Positions 9,802 to 18,620 are shown, numbered from the stretch's first letter. The stretch: DNA of 64,000 nucleotides from Sinorhizobium glycinis (GCF_001651865.1 NZ_LPUX01000060.1:310001-374000), one strand, 5' to 3'. Notes: generated from the sequence alone by a model not told the origin. Translations and numbers: made by a program.

Positions 9802-9891
9802 GGAATCGACCTGCCGCAATCGGAATCGATTTCTGCGACTTTGGAATCGGCGTTCGAGAACGGTGAATCGGAGTGGCGTCGGTCGGAAACG
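9802..9891 (+). repeat. GGAATCG heptamers, 20-21-base spacing (cluster 2)
   Basis: Copies lie at 9802, 9822, 9843 (all GGAATCG), 9864 (TGAATCG) and 9885 (GGAAACG), i.e. steps of 20, 21, 21 and 21 bases. Two helical turns per step would place all copies on one face of the DNA. IS21-family elements are known to carry several repeated binding sites inside their ends, so a remnant of such an end is an alternative. Confidence 0.5.
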
Positions 9892-9920
9892 CGGTTTCGG
9901 AGCCGCCCCGTTGGTTCTCG

Positions 9921-12698
9921 TCAGGTCGGAGGACTGCCGTGAGCCATGAGCAGGGCGTTCACCTCCTCACCGGTCATGGCACCGACATCCTTCAGCCGTT
10001 CGGCGATGGCGATCAGAGCATCCCGTCGGTTCTCCAGCAGACGGCAGGCCATGGCTTCGGCCTTAATGAGACGTTGGTTGACTCGCTCGGCGAGCTGCCG
10101 GTCGAGACTGAGCTCGTTGATCGAGCCAGCCACGGACCGATAGAGCAACGGCTGATGATCGGAGAAGCCAAGTCGGGTTTCGGCGGCGATCGCATGTTCG
10201 GTCGCCTTGGCCAGATCGCTATCATCGTATCCACCAGCCCCGGCCACCGCCTCGCCAAAGATCAGCAGCTCTGCCGCCCGACCCGCCAACATGCAGGCGA
10301 CGCTGCGCATCAGCCAGTCCTGCGTCTGTGGTAGAAGTTGATGCTGCCGGCTGACCACCTGCCCCATTCCTCCGATCCCGATGCTCACGGTGATGACCTC
10401 GGCGATCCCCATGTCACAGAATGCGATCGCATGACCGACCTCATGAATGGCGGTGCGCCATCGCAGATCGTCCGAGAGTTTCATCTGGCCGGCAAGCAAG
10501 GCATGCTCGAGATCGCCCCAGGTCAACAACCGCTGTTGCCTTCTGGTTTTCCGGCGAACTTCCCGAACAAGCCGTTCGATGTCGGCACCGGTACTGCCAG
10601 TCGCAAGCAACGCCAGCCGTCGAAGATCGCGGTGCTGCTCAGGTGTGATCGTCTGGATGACTTCAGGCATCTTGGGAAACTCCGCGATTGGATTGGTCGA
10701 TGACACCTGCATCGCTGCCGACATCAGCCTGGTGCTGCCATGCTGTTTCGATCGTTTTGGGGCTGCCCGACGGCGCAGACGCCAACACACCAGCCAGATC
10801 GGCTCCGAGATGGTGAGCGAGGATGCCGGTCAGCGCCTCCATATCGGCATGGGGATCGCGACATGCTTTTCCAGCCGCCCGGATCGCAACAGTGCCGGAT
10901 CGATCTTTTCGGGGAGGTTCGTCGCCGCGACGACGATCACACCATCGGTTTTCGAGGTTCCATCGAGAAGCTCAAGCAGCCGGTTGATCAGCGTGCGCCA
11001 GTAATCATCATGCTGCTCCCGTCGACCTGCGGATCGGCTTCCGATGTTATCGACTTCGTCAATGAACAGGATGACCGGAGCATTTTCCCGCGCCAGTTCG
11101 AAGGCCTTGGACATGCGCTTGAGCACGTCACCGAGATAACCGGGCTCAAGCCAGGACGCCACCGACGTCACCAACAACGGAATCTGCAAACTATTGCAGA
11201 GCGCCCGGGCATAAGTCGTCTTGCCGGTGCCGGGCGGTCCCGACAGGATCAGTTTCGTACTCATCTCGCTCCAGGGCAGCCTGCCGCCGCGCCAAAGCTG
11301 AAGGTCCTCTTTCAGGTTGAGCGCCCAGCCCCGCGCCTCGCCATAGCCCGAGAGTGTCTCGACCCGCAGCTGACGCAACCGGCTGTGTTCCGGATTGGCC
11401 GGATCAACGGATGCGCTGCCGCTGCCCTCCTTCGCGGATGTCTCCGCCGGCTTCTCCGGCTGAACGACATCAATCCCATCCACGGAATTTGGTGGGTCAT
11501 CACCGTCCTTGATCAAAAACCGGCTCTTGACCTTCGGCCGCCCCGACCGATCGCTGCCGCGCCCGGAGCCGCGGCCATCATCATCGTCATCGTCCGACTT
11601 GTCGGAGGAGCGCGCCCGCTCGCCGAGGACTTCAAGGATCGACAGAATGTGTTCGAGAGCGCGCCCGGGACGAACAGCCAGCGCCAGCGCATCGATCGAG
11701 AGGCCCTCCAGATCGAGCGCCATCTTCTTCAATTGTTGCAGCGACTGCTTCGGCGCGATACCGCAACACATCTGCAGGAGTTCCGCCATCAGTTCGTGAT
11801 CGAGACCACCGCACTCAAGCACAAGGTCGGGCGTCATGGACACAAAGGGTGGAAGCGCGGTCCTTGTCTCATCGGCAAGGACCAAAGGTGCTGTGCGCTC
11901 AAGCAGGACATCGACAAGGAAGCGACTCAACGACCGCTCGACCGCCTTCGGCACATCTGTTCCGGCAAGTGTCTTGATCGTCTTGCGGGTCTTTCCGCGG
12001 CGACGATCACCGTAGCCATCCGAGAGCGGACTGCTGCGATGGACGTCTTCGAGCTTGGTCCAGTAAGGAACGATCAGGCCGTCCTCGAGCATAAGACCGA
12101 AGCGGCGTTCGAAACGGCCAACCGGCGCTTTGATCAGCACGAAGGCTCCAGGGTTTCGAAGGACGGCTGACAGTGCCGACAAGTCGGGAACACTTGAACC
12201 AACGGCACGGGCGACCAGGAGGGCGACGGCGACATGGGCGACACTCGGCGGAGCAAGCTGCTCCCGAAGCAGTGCCCGGAATTCGCTGGACGCCGATGGT
12301 GTCTTCTCCAGCCCCTTCGCAGCAACGGCCTGTCTCGATTTCAGACCCGCGGCGGCTCGATTTTCTCGGTCGGTCCGACCCTTCGGGGCAGAACGAAGTT
12401 TTTCATGGACGGGTTCTGCGGGAAGGTCCTGGATCAGCACGTCGATAGCCGTCGTCTTGTGCGGTGCCTTTCCGAGACGTCGCATGATTTCGGCGCGCGC
12501 CTTGACCGGATCGGCATGGAGCAGACGCAAGGATTGCTCCGGGACACGCCAGACCGTCCCGGTCGTCTCGTCGCCGGCGACGATGAAGTCCGCCTCCAGC
12601 AATCCGGCGACGGCGGCGCGCTCGTAAAGATCGAGGATGGCCAGGCGGCGGATGCGGGCAAGCAGGTAGCGTGTGATGCGATCAGTCAGGGTTTCCAT
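9921..12698 (-). pseudogene. FtsH-like AAA ATPase / M41 zinc protease, interrupted by two compensating frameshifts
   Basis: The minus-strand gene begins at the ATG at 12698, overlapping the stop of the 138-aa gene. About 480 residues of N-terminal region, including an Asp-rich linker, precede the AAA module: Walker A GPPGTGKTT at about residue 485, Walker B VILFIDEVD at about 543 and ATNLPEKIDPALLRSGRLE. The frame stops at 10830. The peptidase part resumes in the same frame, with zinc motif HEVGH at 10431-10445. The conserved link between them (MEALTGILAHHLGADLAG) is found only in another frame, so one indel lies near 10842 and a second, restoring one between about 10690 and 10790. No membrane segment was seen, unlike true FtsH. 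It may be decayed or a sequencing artefact. Confidence 0.75.
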
Positions 12699-13114
12699 CA
12701 CGCACCCTCCCCAATTCCATGGGCCCCACGAGGTGTGGGCATCCCATTGATGTCCAGCAGCTTGCGATTGCCCTCGAGCCAGTCACGTAACATCAACGCC
12801 GTCGGATCGCCGGCCGCACACAGCGCAAGAAGTTGCTCACGGAAGATTTTCGGGATGCTGGTTATGGCGGTACCCTTGCGTCGGGCGAAGCCGATCACGA
12901 CCTGGGCGACGATCGCCGGATCGGGCAAAGCATTGGGCGTTGCCGCGCACATGGCCATGGCCTCAGGAATGGCCAGCGATCGGGCTGCGCCGCGGTTCGT
13001 CGCCTCTTGCAGCTTCGCCAGTCGCTTCAGCCCGCTGGATGGCTTCGGAGTCCAAGGTGCCTGGTGCGTAAGGTTGTTGGGGAAAGGGATCACGTTGGAA
13101 GTGTGTCGGCTCAT
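12698..13114 (-). CDS. 138-residue protein of unknown function in the nuclease/AAA-protease cassette
   Basis: I do not recognise a family. The protein opens with MSRHTSNVIPFPNN, has a basic middle (GLKRLAKLQEATNRGAARS) and a helical second half (FREQLLALCAAGDPTALMLRDWLEG). No signal peptide or membrane segment is visible. Its TGA overlaps the ATG of the AAA/M41 gene by one base (TGATG), so the two are translationally coupled. It starts 82 bases after the end of the nuclease-like gene. A small partner, adaptor or substrate-recognition role for the protease is a guess from position only. Confidence 0.75.
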   Translation of the reverse strand: MSRHTSNVIPFPNNLTHQAPWTPKPSSGLKRLAKLQEATNRGAARSLAIPEAMAMCAATPNALPDPAIVAQVVIGFARRKGTAITSIPKIFREQLLALCAAGDPTALMLRDWLEGNRKLLDINGMPTPRGAHGIGEGA

Positions 13115-13196
13115 GATAGACGTCTCCTATCGCCGAACAGGACGGTTCGGCGTGAACGAATGAAACGGAAGGCGGAATGGAACGTCGGTGGACCGG

Positions 13197-14108
13197 TTAG
13201 CCCGTGCCGGCCTGTGGGATGCGGGCAAACCCGACCCGGATTTGCCCGCGACCGGCTGGCTGGTGAACTTCCGTGATCGCGCCAGCGTCTGAGTCACACA
13301 TCTCGTTTCCGTTCGCGTCTGCGATATCCGCCGAGGCACCGCGACGAGCCCGTTCCTCCTTTGGCCCGGCAAAGGCATTCCGAGCCAGTTTCCAGTTCTC
13401 GTCGATCCGGCCATGGAAGCGTTCGCGCAGCATGCCGATCGCCTTCCCCGCCCCGCCAACCTCGACGAGATGATCGAGATCGCTGAGCGGCCAGACGCCA
13501 CCGGTAACGTCGGAGCGCTGGTTTTCCGCGTTGAGGATGACGACGCGGACTTCTTCGACCACCAGCCGATGATGGTCGCGGTAGAGGAAATCGGGAACAA
13601 CGAGCGCCGCAGCCAGCATGCGGCTCTTCAGTTCGTTGATACGGGAGACTTCGTAAGAGCCGAGGCTACGCTTGACGTCGATGACGTGCGCGAGCTTCGT
13701 CTTGCGGTTCACGATGACCAGGTCCGGCGTATACGTTTTGCGCCCGCCGGTGTCTGCATCGAGCGTCAGCGATCGAAAGTGTTTCGGATCGTTTTTCTCG
13801 ACCAGCTCGAGCGCCGTCTTCGTGACCGGCAGCCGCAGATTTTGCGCCAGCACCACGAGGTCCGGGTTCAGGTCGGCGATGATACCAATGCCGCGCTCGA
13901 GCAGCCGCCCTTCCTGGATGGGAATGGCGCGCAGGATCGCGGCGGCATCCGAGACCCCGCTGGCGAGCGCCTTGCAAAGAGCCCCGGCGGAGAAGGGTTG
14001 CGACGAAAGCTCGTCGATGAGGACTTCGAAGCGCGGCCGGAGGGCGTCGAGATCGACGGCATGCGGATAGGCTGGCGCGCCAGGCGCACCGGAAGGAATG
14101 GTCGTCAT
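13197..14108 (-). CDS. Candidate PD-(D/E)xK nuclease-fold protein, first gene of the AAA-protease cassette
   Basis: The 303-residue protein has a helical N-terminal half. Its core, TYTPDLVIVNRKTK followed by AHVIDVKRS, fits the PD-(D/E)xK pattern, with D129, D144 and K146 as candidate catalytic residues. A second basic strand-helix region follows (LVVEEVRVVILNAE). The last 50 residues look disordered. It starts at ATG 14108, about 60 bases after palindrome site C, and heads a leftward cassette with the 138-aa and AAA/M41 genes. The nuclease call rests on motif spacing alone; a non-catalytic nuclease-like fold is possible. Confidence 0.6.
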   Translation of the reverse strand: MTTIPSGAPGAPAYPHAVDLDALRPRFEVLIDELSSQPFSAGALCKALASGVSDAAAILRAIPIQEGRLLERGIGIIADLNPDLVVLAQNLRLPVTKTALELVEKNDPKHFRSLTLDADTGGRKTYTPDLVIVNRKTKLAHVIDVKRSLGSYEVSRINELKSRMLAAALVVPDFLYRDHHRLVVEEVRVVILNAENQRSDVTGGVWPLSDLDHLVEVGGAGKAIGMLRERFHGRIDENWKLARNAFAGPKEERARRGASADIADANGNEMCDSDAGAITEVHQPAGRGQIRVGFARIPQAGTG

Positions 14109-14166
14109 GGTATTGCTCCTGCTGACGGTGGCGACCGGCCGGCAAACTTCAGGCGCACGACGTCCG

Positions 14167-14187
14167 ACGCGGAAATGATTTCCGCAT
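14167..14187. promoter_or_regulatory. Operator-like palindrome upstream of the nuclease-like gene (site C)
   Basis: ACGCGGAAAT-G-ATTTCCGCAT has ten-base arms with one mismatch and lies 59 bases before the start codon at 14108. It nearly equals site B and shares GCGGAA...TTCCGC with site A before hsdM, suggesting one regulator for both operons. Confidence 0.5.
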
Positions 14188-14377
14188 CCGGTGGCCGGCT
14201 GGCTTCAAACGAAGCCGTGTCCGAAGTCGGGGACGATCAGTTAAACGAGATCAGGCGAGTGCCAGCCCAGAGGCGCGCGGGATCGTGCAAGACGCCAACC
14301 GGCGCCGCGGCGACGCACGGTCATCAACAGGATCAGGAGACGGAAAAGCTTCCCGTTCGGAAGCGAAGCAGATATGG

Positions 14378-14504
14378 GTCGACATAGCCCAATTCCTTAG
14401 AATACAAGGTTGCGGGTCAGGCCCTCGCAGGTGTTACCAGCACCGACGGGGGCCGCTAAGTGTCTGCAGATATTCGATTTCTGCTGACCCTGTCGACATA
14501 GCCC
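14378..14504 (+). repeat. Pair of 13-base direct repeats
   Basis: GTCGACATAGCCC occurs at 14378-14390 and again at 14492-14504, 114 bases apart, in a gene-free stretch. They could be ends of a small insertion or chance similarity. Confidence 0.35.
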
Positions 14505-14592
14505 GGAGAATCGGGTCCGGCAAGCCGGCAAGAACACTTCCGGAACGACAGAGCTCCGGCATGGTTAACGGGACACGCGGCAGCCCCCGGGC

Positions 14593-14620
14593 AAAAAAAT
14601 AGCCCCGCGCGAGCGGGGCC
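14593..14620 (-). terminator. Rho-independent terminator of the DUF3102-like gene
   Basis: Read leftward, GCCCCGC and GCGGGGC form a seven-base-pair stem with a four-base loop, followed by a run of seven T. It starts 20 bases after the stop of the gene at 14641. Confidence 0.85.
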
Positions 14621-14640
14621 ATGCACCTTTGCCGGGATCG

Positions 14641-15729
14641 TTATGCGGCGGCGGCCGAGGGCACGGACCGGCGCTTCCGGGACGCGCCCGCCGGTGACGC
14701 CGGCGCGATCATTCCATTGAACACGCTGTTGATGCGAGCCAGCGTCGCCTCTTCTCCCCTTTGCACCCGGTCGCTGGCCTCTGCCGGTTCCTGCGACGCA
14801 AGGTCATCACTCGTATCGGCGATCTCCATTTCCTCCTCCGTCGAGGTCAGCGCCTCCCCATGAACCACGAAGCGCAGCGCCGGAATGACTTCGGCCTGAA
14901 GCCAGCCGACAAACTCGGTCCGATCCGGCCAACCGTCGACGCCGCCCATACGGTGAAGCAATGCCTGTACCGTGCGCCATGCGCTGCCTTCGGGCAGACG
15001 CGCCGGCCGCCAGTTCACATGTGCAACCAACTCCGCCTTCATCGGCGCGGCGATGCTGTTGAGAAGATCGTGGGCGTGACGGCAATCGTACACAATCGCC
15101 TCCTGGAGCATCCCCTTCTTCACCGCCCTGCCCTTGGCGATCGGCTCCATGGCCTTCTCGACTCGCTTGAGGACGGCGGACATTAGCCCGTGGAACTGGG
15201 CAACGTCCTGCGTGGTCTTCAACTCGGCGGCCTTACGCAAGCCGGCAATGCCACCGACATTGAGGGCCTCGTCAGTGGTAGCGACCTTTCGCCTTGCCTC
15301 CACGCCGACCATTGCCTTGACTTGGGCCACGGTCAGCTGTTCGCCGGTCTCGATTGCCGAAATGACCCGTTCGACGTCCGGCTGTTCGGCGTAGGCCAGC
15401 ACGAACAGGACTGTCGGAGCGACCGCCGCTGCCTCGAGCCGCTCTTTATAGTCGATCAGGTTCGCATGGACCGCAATGTAGTTGCGGCCAGTCTTCGGCG
15501 TGAACTTGCACACCGCCTTAATCCACGCGCCCAGCGCCTTCTCGGGCAGAATGGCCTTCACGCGCGCGAGGTAGCCGCCGAGCTCGATGGCTTGGGCCGT
15601 CGTCCGGCGTCCCAGCGAGCGGATATCCTCGCGCAGGCCGCTCAGCTCCTCCTCCTGGGCAGGGCTGATAGTCGGCCCAGCCGTGGCCTTGGCGATCGTG
15701 ATCTTCTTCTTATGGGTGTATTTCGTCAT
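14641..15729 (-). CDS. DUF3102-like protein
   Basis: The 362-residue protein has, near residues 35-85, the pattern RRTTAQAIELGGYLARVKAIL followed by GAWIKAVCKFTPKTGRNYIAV, which resembles DUF3102, a domain common on plasmids, phages and islands and thought to bind DNA. The rest is mainly helical, with an acidic stretch and a basic Ala-rich end. The frame is open up to 15789, but the ATG at 15729 (MTKYTHKKKITI) has a GGAG site 13 bases before it and a typical basic N-terminus. It is transcribed alone, from an AT-rich upstream region into a strong terminator. Confidence 0.7.
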   Translation of the reverse strand: MTKYTHKKKITIAKATAGPTISPAQEEELSGLREDIRSLGRRTTAQAIELGGYLARVKAILPEKALGAWIKAVCKFTPKTGRNYIAVHANLIDYKERLEAAAVAPTVLFVLAYAEQPDVERVISAIETGEQLTVAQVKAMVGVEARRKVATTDEALNVGGIAGLRKAAELKTTQDVAQFHGLMSAVLKRVEKAMEPIAKGRAVKKGMLQEAIVYDCRHAHDLLNSIAAPMKAELVAHVNWRPARLPEGSAWRTVQALLHRMGGVDGWPDRTEFVGWLQAEVIPALRFVVHGEALTSTEEEMEIADTSDDLASQEPAEASDRVQRGEEATLARINSVFNGMIAPASPAGASRKRRSVPSAAAA

Positions 15730-16151
15730 CCGTTCTTTGTCTCCGTTTTCATCCGGTACTTCATAGTGACCGTGAGATAATGGTGACATGGATTTCGGAA
15801 AGGTGTTACAACTGTTATTGTCAACATTTTGTAATTTAACGCCTTTTCACGAAATATACGGGATTCCAGTCGACCCGTGATCGCAAATTTCTCAATGGAT
15901 TCAGTGAGCCAAAATTTTTTAGTTCGCATTTTAATTATGAATTTTCTAATTCAACCAGAAATTTTGCACGAATGCCGTCGGTGATCACCGAACCCCATCA
16001 TGAGGCGGCTTCTTGGCCGGTCGGTGTCAGGACCGAGGCCATCAGACGGATCGGATGAGCATTCAGGTGCGTGGTGGGAGAGGGCAACGTCGATAGTGCC
16101 GTGGCCATGTCACGAACGCGCGGGACCCGACAAAGCGGATGCAGGTGGAAA
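15730..16151. other. AT-rich intergenic region upstream of the DUF3102-like gene
   Basis: From about 15790 to 15970 the sequence is much richer in A and T than its surroundings, with runs such as AAAATTTTTTAG. This is the likely promoter region of the leftward gene at 15729. It also holds a perfect 14-base palindrome at 15978. No gene was found. Confidence 0.5.
15978..15991. promoter_or_regulatory. Perfect 14-base palindrome
   Basis: TCGGTGATCACCGA is fully self-complementary and lies at the edge of the AT-rich region, about 250 bases before the DUF3102-like start. It has the size of a helix-turn-helix operator; no regulator is known to me for it. Confidence 0.35.
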
Positions 16152-16159
16152 TTATTTCC
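16147..16159. promoter_or_regulatory. Palindrome core GGAAAT-T-ATTTCC (site D)
   Basis: Only the 13-base core of the palindrome family of sites A to C is kept here. It overlaps the last codons of the DUF429 gene ending at 16152, so it is the weakest member. Confidence 0.25.
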
Positions 16160-17003
16160 TTGAGGCTGACGGCACCTGCCGCCCATCACCGCTCGGTATC
16201 CAGATGGCAGATGCGTCGTCTCCGAAGGCCGCGGCCCTGCCTTCAATTGCGCAAATTCCAGTCCAGGCGCAGACGACGGCGTCGAGCATATCCTCAAAGG
16301 CTTTGAGTTCCGCGCCGCTGGCACTCTCGTCGATCAATGGCAGCATTCGTTTGACACCTGAAATCTCAGTCTCAAGCAGTGTGAGGATATGCGACCATTG
16401 GTCCATCAGTTTTGCTCTGCGTTCCAACGGCGCGACTGTCGGCCAGTAGGCTCTGACCTTCTGAACCTTGTATGGCAATCTCTCCTTGGCGCGGGCAAGT
16501 TCGACCAGAGCAGGGTGCGGATACACTTCGATAAGCGCAGGCATGTCGATGGCCCTCGTCGCCAGCGGATAGCCAGCGCGTTGGGCCTGGTCACGCAAGG
16601 CGTCGCTGATCTTTCCGGGTCGTTCTGCATTCGGGGAATGGGTCCCACATTTCCGCGCGCCGTAGGCTTTCGAGACGGCGTCGTCCGACCGGCGTCGTCC
16701 AACAATGGGTACTTTCGATAGCGGCATATCGACAGCGATAAGATCGATTGATGCGCGTGCAACACTTGCCGCAGCCTGCAATAACGCCGCTATGTCGGGC
16801 ATCCTTCCGCTGGGCTTTGGCTCAGGAGCCAGACCCTGATCCGCGAGCATCAGGAAACGTTGGTAAGATGGGGCCACGGCCGCAAGCTTCCAACCGTCAT
16901 CGTCACATAGAGCGAGAGCAACGCCGCTGGGCTGGCTTAAAGTCCAGGCGGCATCAATGCCGAGGACGGTAGCCTGAACGCGCCTTGCGCCGATTACAGT
17001 CAA
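16152..17003 (-). CDS. DUF429 protein (predicted RNase H-like fold), first copy
   Basis: The product of about 283 residues begins with the DUF429 strand VLGIDAAWTLSQPSGVALA and continues with IDLIAVDMPLSK and a region SKAYGARKCGTHSPNAERPG, ending near DAVVCAWTGICAIEGRA; these acidic residues fit the RNase H-like metal site. The open frame runs to 17216, but the first 70 residues are atypical and would overlap the divergent gene. A TTG at 17003 with GGAG eight bases before it is the better start; GTG at 17012 is an alternative. DUF429 proteins are predicted nucleases with no settled function. Confidence 0.7.
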   Translation of the reverse strand: MTVIGARRVQATVLGIDAAWTLSQPSGVALALCDDDGWKLAAVAPSYQRFLMLADQGLAPEPKPSGRMPDIAALLQAAASVARASIDLIAVDMPLSKVPIVGRRRSDDAVSKAYGARKCGTHSPNAERPGKISDALRDQAQRAGYPLATRAIDMPALIEVYPHPALVELARAKERLPYKVQKVRAYWPTVAPLERRAKLMDQWSHILTLLETEISGVKRMLPLIDESASGAELKAFEDMLDAVVCAWTGICAIEGRAAAFGDDASAIWIPSGDGRQVPSASRK

Positions 17004-17215
17004 ATCCCACACTCCGTCTGACGCACGCCGCTCTTCGAGAACAAAGACCGCACCACAGTAGCCAATTTCTAATTCTCGAATAGACTGCGAACCGACTGTG
17101 CTGCAACTTAATGTGGCCGAGCGTGGGACTTGTTGCGGCTTCCTTCGGTCGTTGCAGTTGCATCCAGGAGTGGGGAGTGAACTCGTGAAAGTTGGCTGGG
17201 GGAGTGAGATCGCCA

Positions 17216-18013
17216 ATGTCTAAACCGCAGACGATCCGCAAGGCGAAGCTAGGCAAAATCGAGCTTCGTCTGGTCAGTAGTGGGGATCATTTCGTCGGTA
17301 TGTCAGACGGCAAGATAATCTGCCAAGGCCGAGACGAGGAGGCGGTATGGAGTCAACTTTACGCGGACGTGCTCAAGTCTCGGCCCAACTATTTTGGTTA
17401 CGACGGCGCACGCAACAGGTTTCTGCATTTTTTCCGCGGCGGGTTTGCGTCAAGTGAATACGCATCGAAAGAGCGCGAATACAAACTGGCGTCGAAGCGC
17501 AAACTCGATGCGATCGCCACGCCGCAGGACGCGGTGTCAGCGTCCGGCCTGGGGGAGAAAATCTGGTCCGTGTTTCAGAGCAACATGCTCTCGCCCTTCG
17601 AGAAGATGCGGGTGCGGGACGCGCTGATGGGGCCCAAATCGGATGCGTTCATCCAGTCGGTGGCCCGCTTTACGCTTGATGGTGGACAACAGGCGCTTCG
17701 CGACATGGAGCATGTCCTAAGACCTATCGAGGCAGCAAAATGGACGGTGGTGACGTTTCTGCCATTCCTCTGGCGTCCGGAACAGCACATGTATCTGAAG
17801 CCGGAGGTGACCAAACTCTATGCGGAGCGCGTCGGGCATCCCTATGCGGAGATGTATTCTCCTGATCTGGATATTGCCGTTTACGAGAGCCTGCTCGACC
17901 TGGCCAGGCAGACGGAGAAAGAACTGGTCGACCTCGAACCGCGCGATCGGATCGATATCCAGAGCTTCATCTGGGTTATCGGAAAATATGATGGCGAGCC
18001 GTCGCGGGAATGA
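17216..18013 (+). CDS. Protein of unknown function divergent from DUF429
   Basis: I do not recognise this 265-residue protein. It begins MSKPQTIRKAKLGKIELRL and contains an aromatic-rich segment (PNYFGYDGARNRFLHFFRGGF) and, near residue 185, TVVTFLPFLWRPEQHMYLKPEV. It appears soluble. The ATG at 17216 has GGGGAG 12 bases upstream; the frame could also begin at a GTG at 17192. About 210 bases separate it from the DUF429 gene on the other strand, so they may share a promoter region. The content near 185-200 resembles proteins seen next to predicted nucleases, but I cannot name the family. Confidence 0.6.
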   Translation: MSKPQTIRKAKLGKIELRLVSSGDHFVGMSDGKIICQGRDEEAVWSQLYADVLKSRPNYFGYDGARNRFLHFFRGGFASSEYASKEREYKLASKRKLDAIATPQDAVSASGLGEKIWSVFQSNMLSPFEKMRVRDALMGPKSDAFIQSVARFTLDGGQQALRDMEHVLRPIEAAKWTVVTFLPFLWRPEQHMYLKPEVTKLYAERVGHPYAEMYSPDLDIAVYESLLDLARQTEKELVDLEPRDRIDIQSFIWVIGKYDGEPSRE

Positions 18014-18251
18014 GGACTTGATCATCTTACGGTTCTTGCTACGCTTGCCGTGGGCGGAGGCAAGACGTTTTGCTTGCCTGGGGTCCCAAATATGGGCCCG
18101 TCAGCGTTGCGCCGATAAGCGCTCGTACCGTTCAAAGACTGCGGAGTGACGCATTCAGCGTCGTCTTGTGCGAGGAATAGCTCCCAACTGAGGGGCGGCC
18201 CTTAGGGCCGTTGCACGTCCGCTTCGGAAACGAAGTGAGGATGTGCGCCCA

Positions 18252-18620
18252 ATGAAAGCCAAACGCCTGAAGACCCTGAGAATCCTTGCGGCAGTTCGCC
18301 AGGGATGGTGCTGCCATTACTGCTGGTTCCCGATGTGGGAAGGGGACCCCAAGCCGTTCATTGCACGCTATGGAATTTCCAAGCGCGAGGCGAGGCGCTT
18401 CCAGTGCACGGCCGAACACGTGAGAGCCCGGTGCGATGGCGGTGAAGACAGTGCGGCCAACATTGTCGCTGCCTGCCGAGCCTGCAACGGATTGAGGCAT
18501 CGCAGAAAGAAGCCTCCCTCAGCCGACGATCACTCCGTCCATGTCCAAAAGCGTCTCGCCGAAGGGAGATGGCTGCCCGCACATCTACGGGCCGTTTTCG
18601 CGAAGGAACGACGATGCTGA
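18252..18620 (+). CDS. HNH endonuclease
   Basis: The 122-residue protein has the full HNH zinc-finger layout: a first Cys pair in GWCCHYCWFP, then CTAEHVRARCDGGEDSAANIVAACRACNGLRH with the catalytic His (EHV), Asn (ANI) and the second Cys pair (CRAC). The ATG at 18252 follows a GAGG site; a GTG three codons upstream is possible. Stand-alone HNH proteins of this size occur in phage, restriction and homing settings. It is in tandem with the gene at 17216 but separated by 238 bases. Confidence 0.85.
   Translation: MKAKRLKTLRILAAVRQGWCCHYCWFPMWEGDPKPFIARYGISKREARRFQCTAEHVRARCDGGEDSAANIVAACRACNGLRHRRKKPPSADDHSVHVQKRLAEGRWLPAHLRAVFAKERRC

Larger units (their letters stand above)
9285..9920. other. 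Non-coding stretch with phased heptamer repeats
   Basis: No gene is supported here. The stretch holds a perfect 15-base palindrome at 9416-9430 (GCAAAC-GCG-GTTTGC) and two clusters of the heptamer GGAATCG spaced about 21 bases apart. It separates the frameshifted small gene from the end of the AAA/M41 gene. It may be a remnant of a transposon end or a protein-binding array. Confidence 0.45.
14109..14640. other. Intergenic stretch between the protease cassette and the DUF3102-like gene
   Basis: No gene is supported. It holds the promoter side of the leftward nuclease-like gene with palindrome site C, a pair of 13-base direct repeats, and a rho-independent terminator for the DUF3102-like gene. 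Confidence 0.5.

Noticed and set aside
10740-12170. 476-codon plus-strand frame over the AAA/M41 gene
   Set aside because: Antisense to a gene with clear Walker and zinc motifs; no motif of its own.
15998-16324. 108-codon minus-strand frame at the end of the DUF429 gene
   Set aside because: Most of it overlaps the DUF429 gene in another frame, and no start signal or family was found for the rest.
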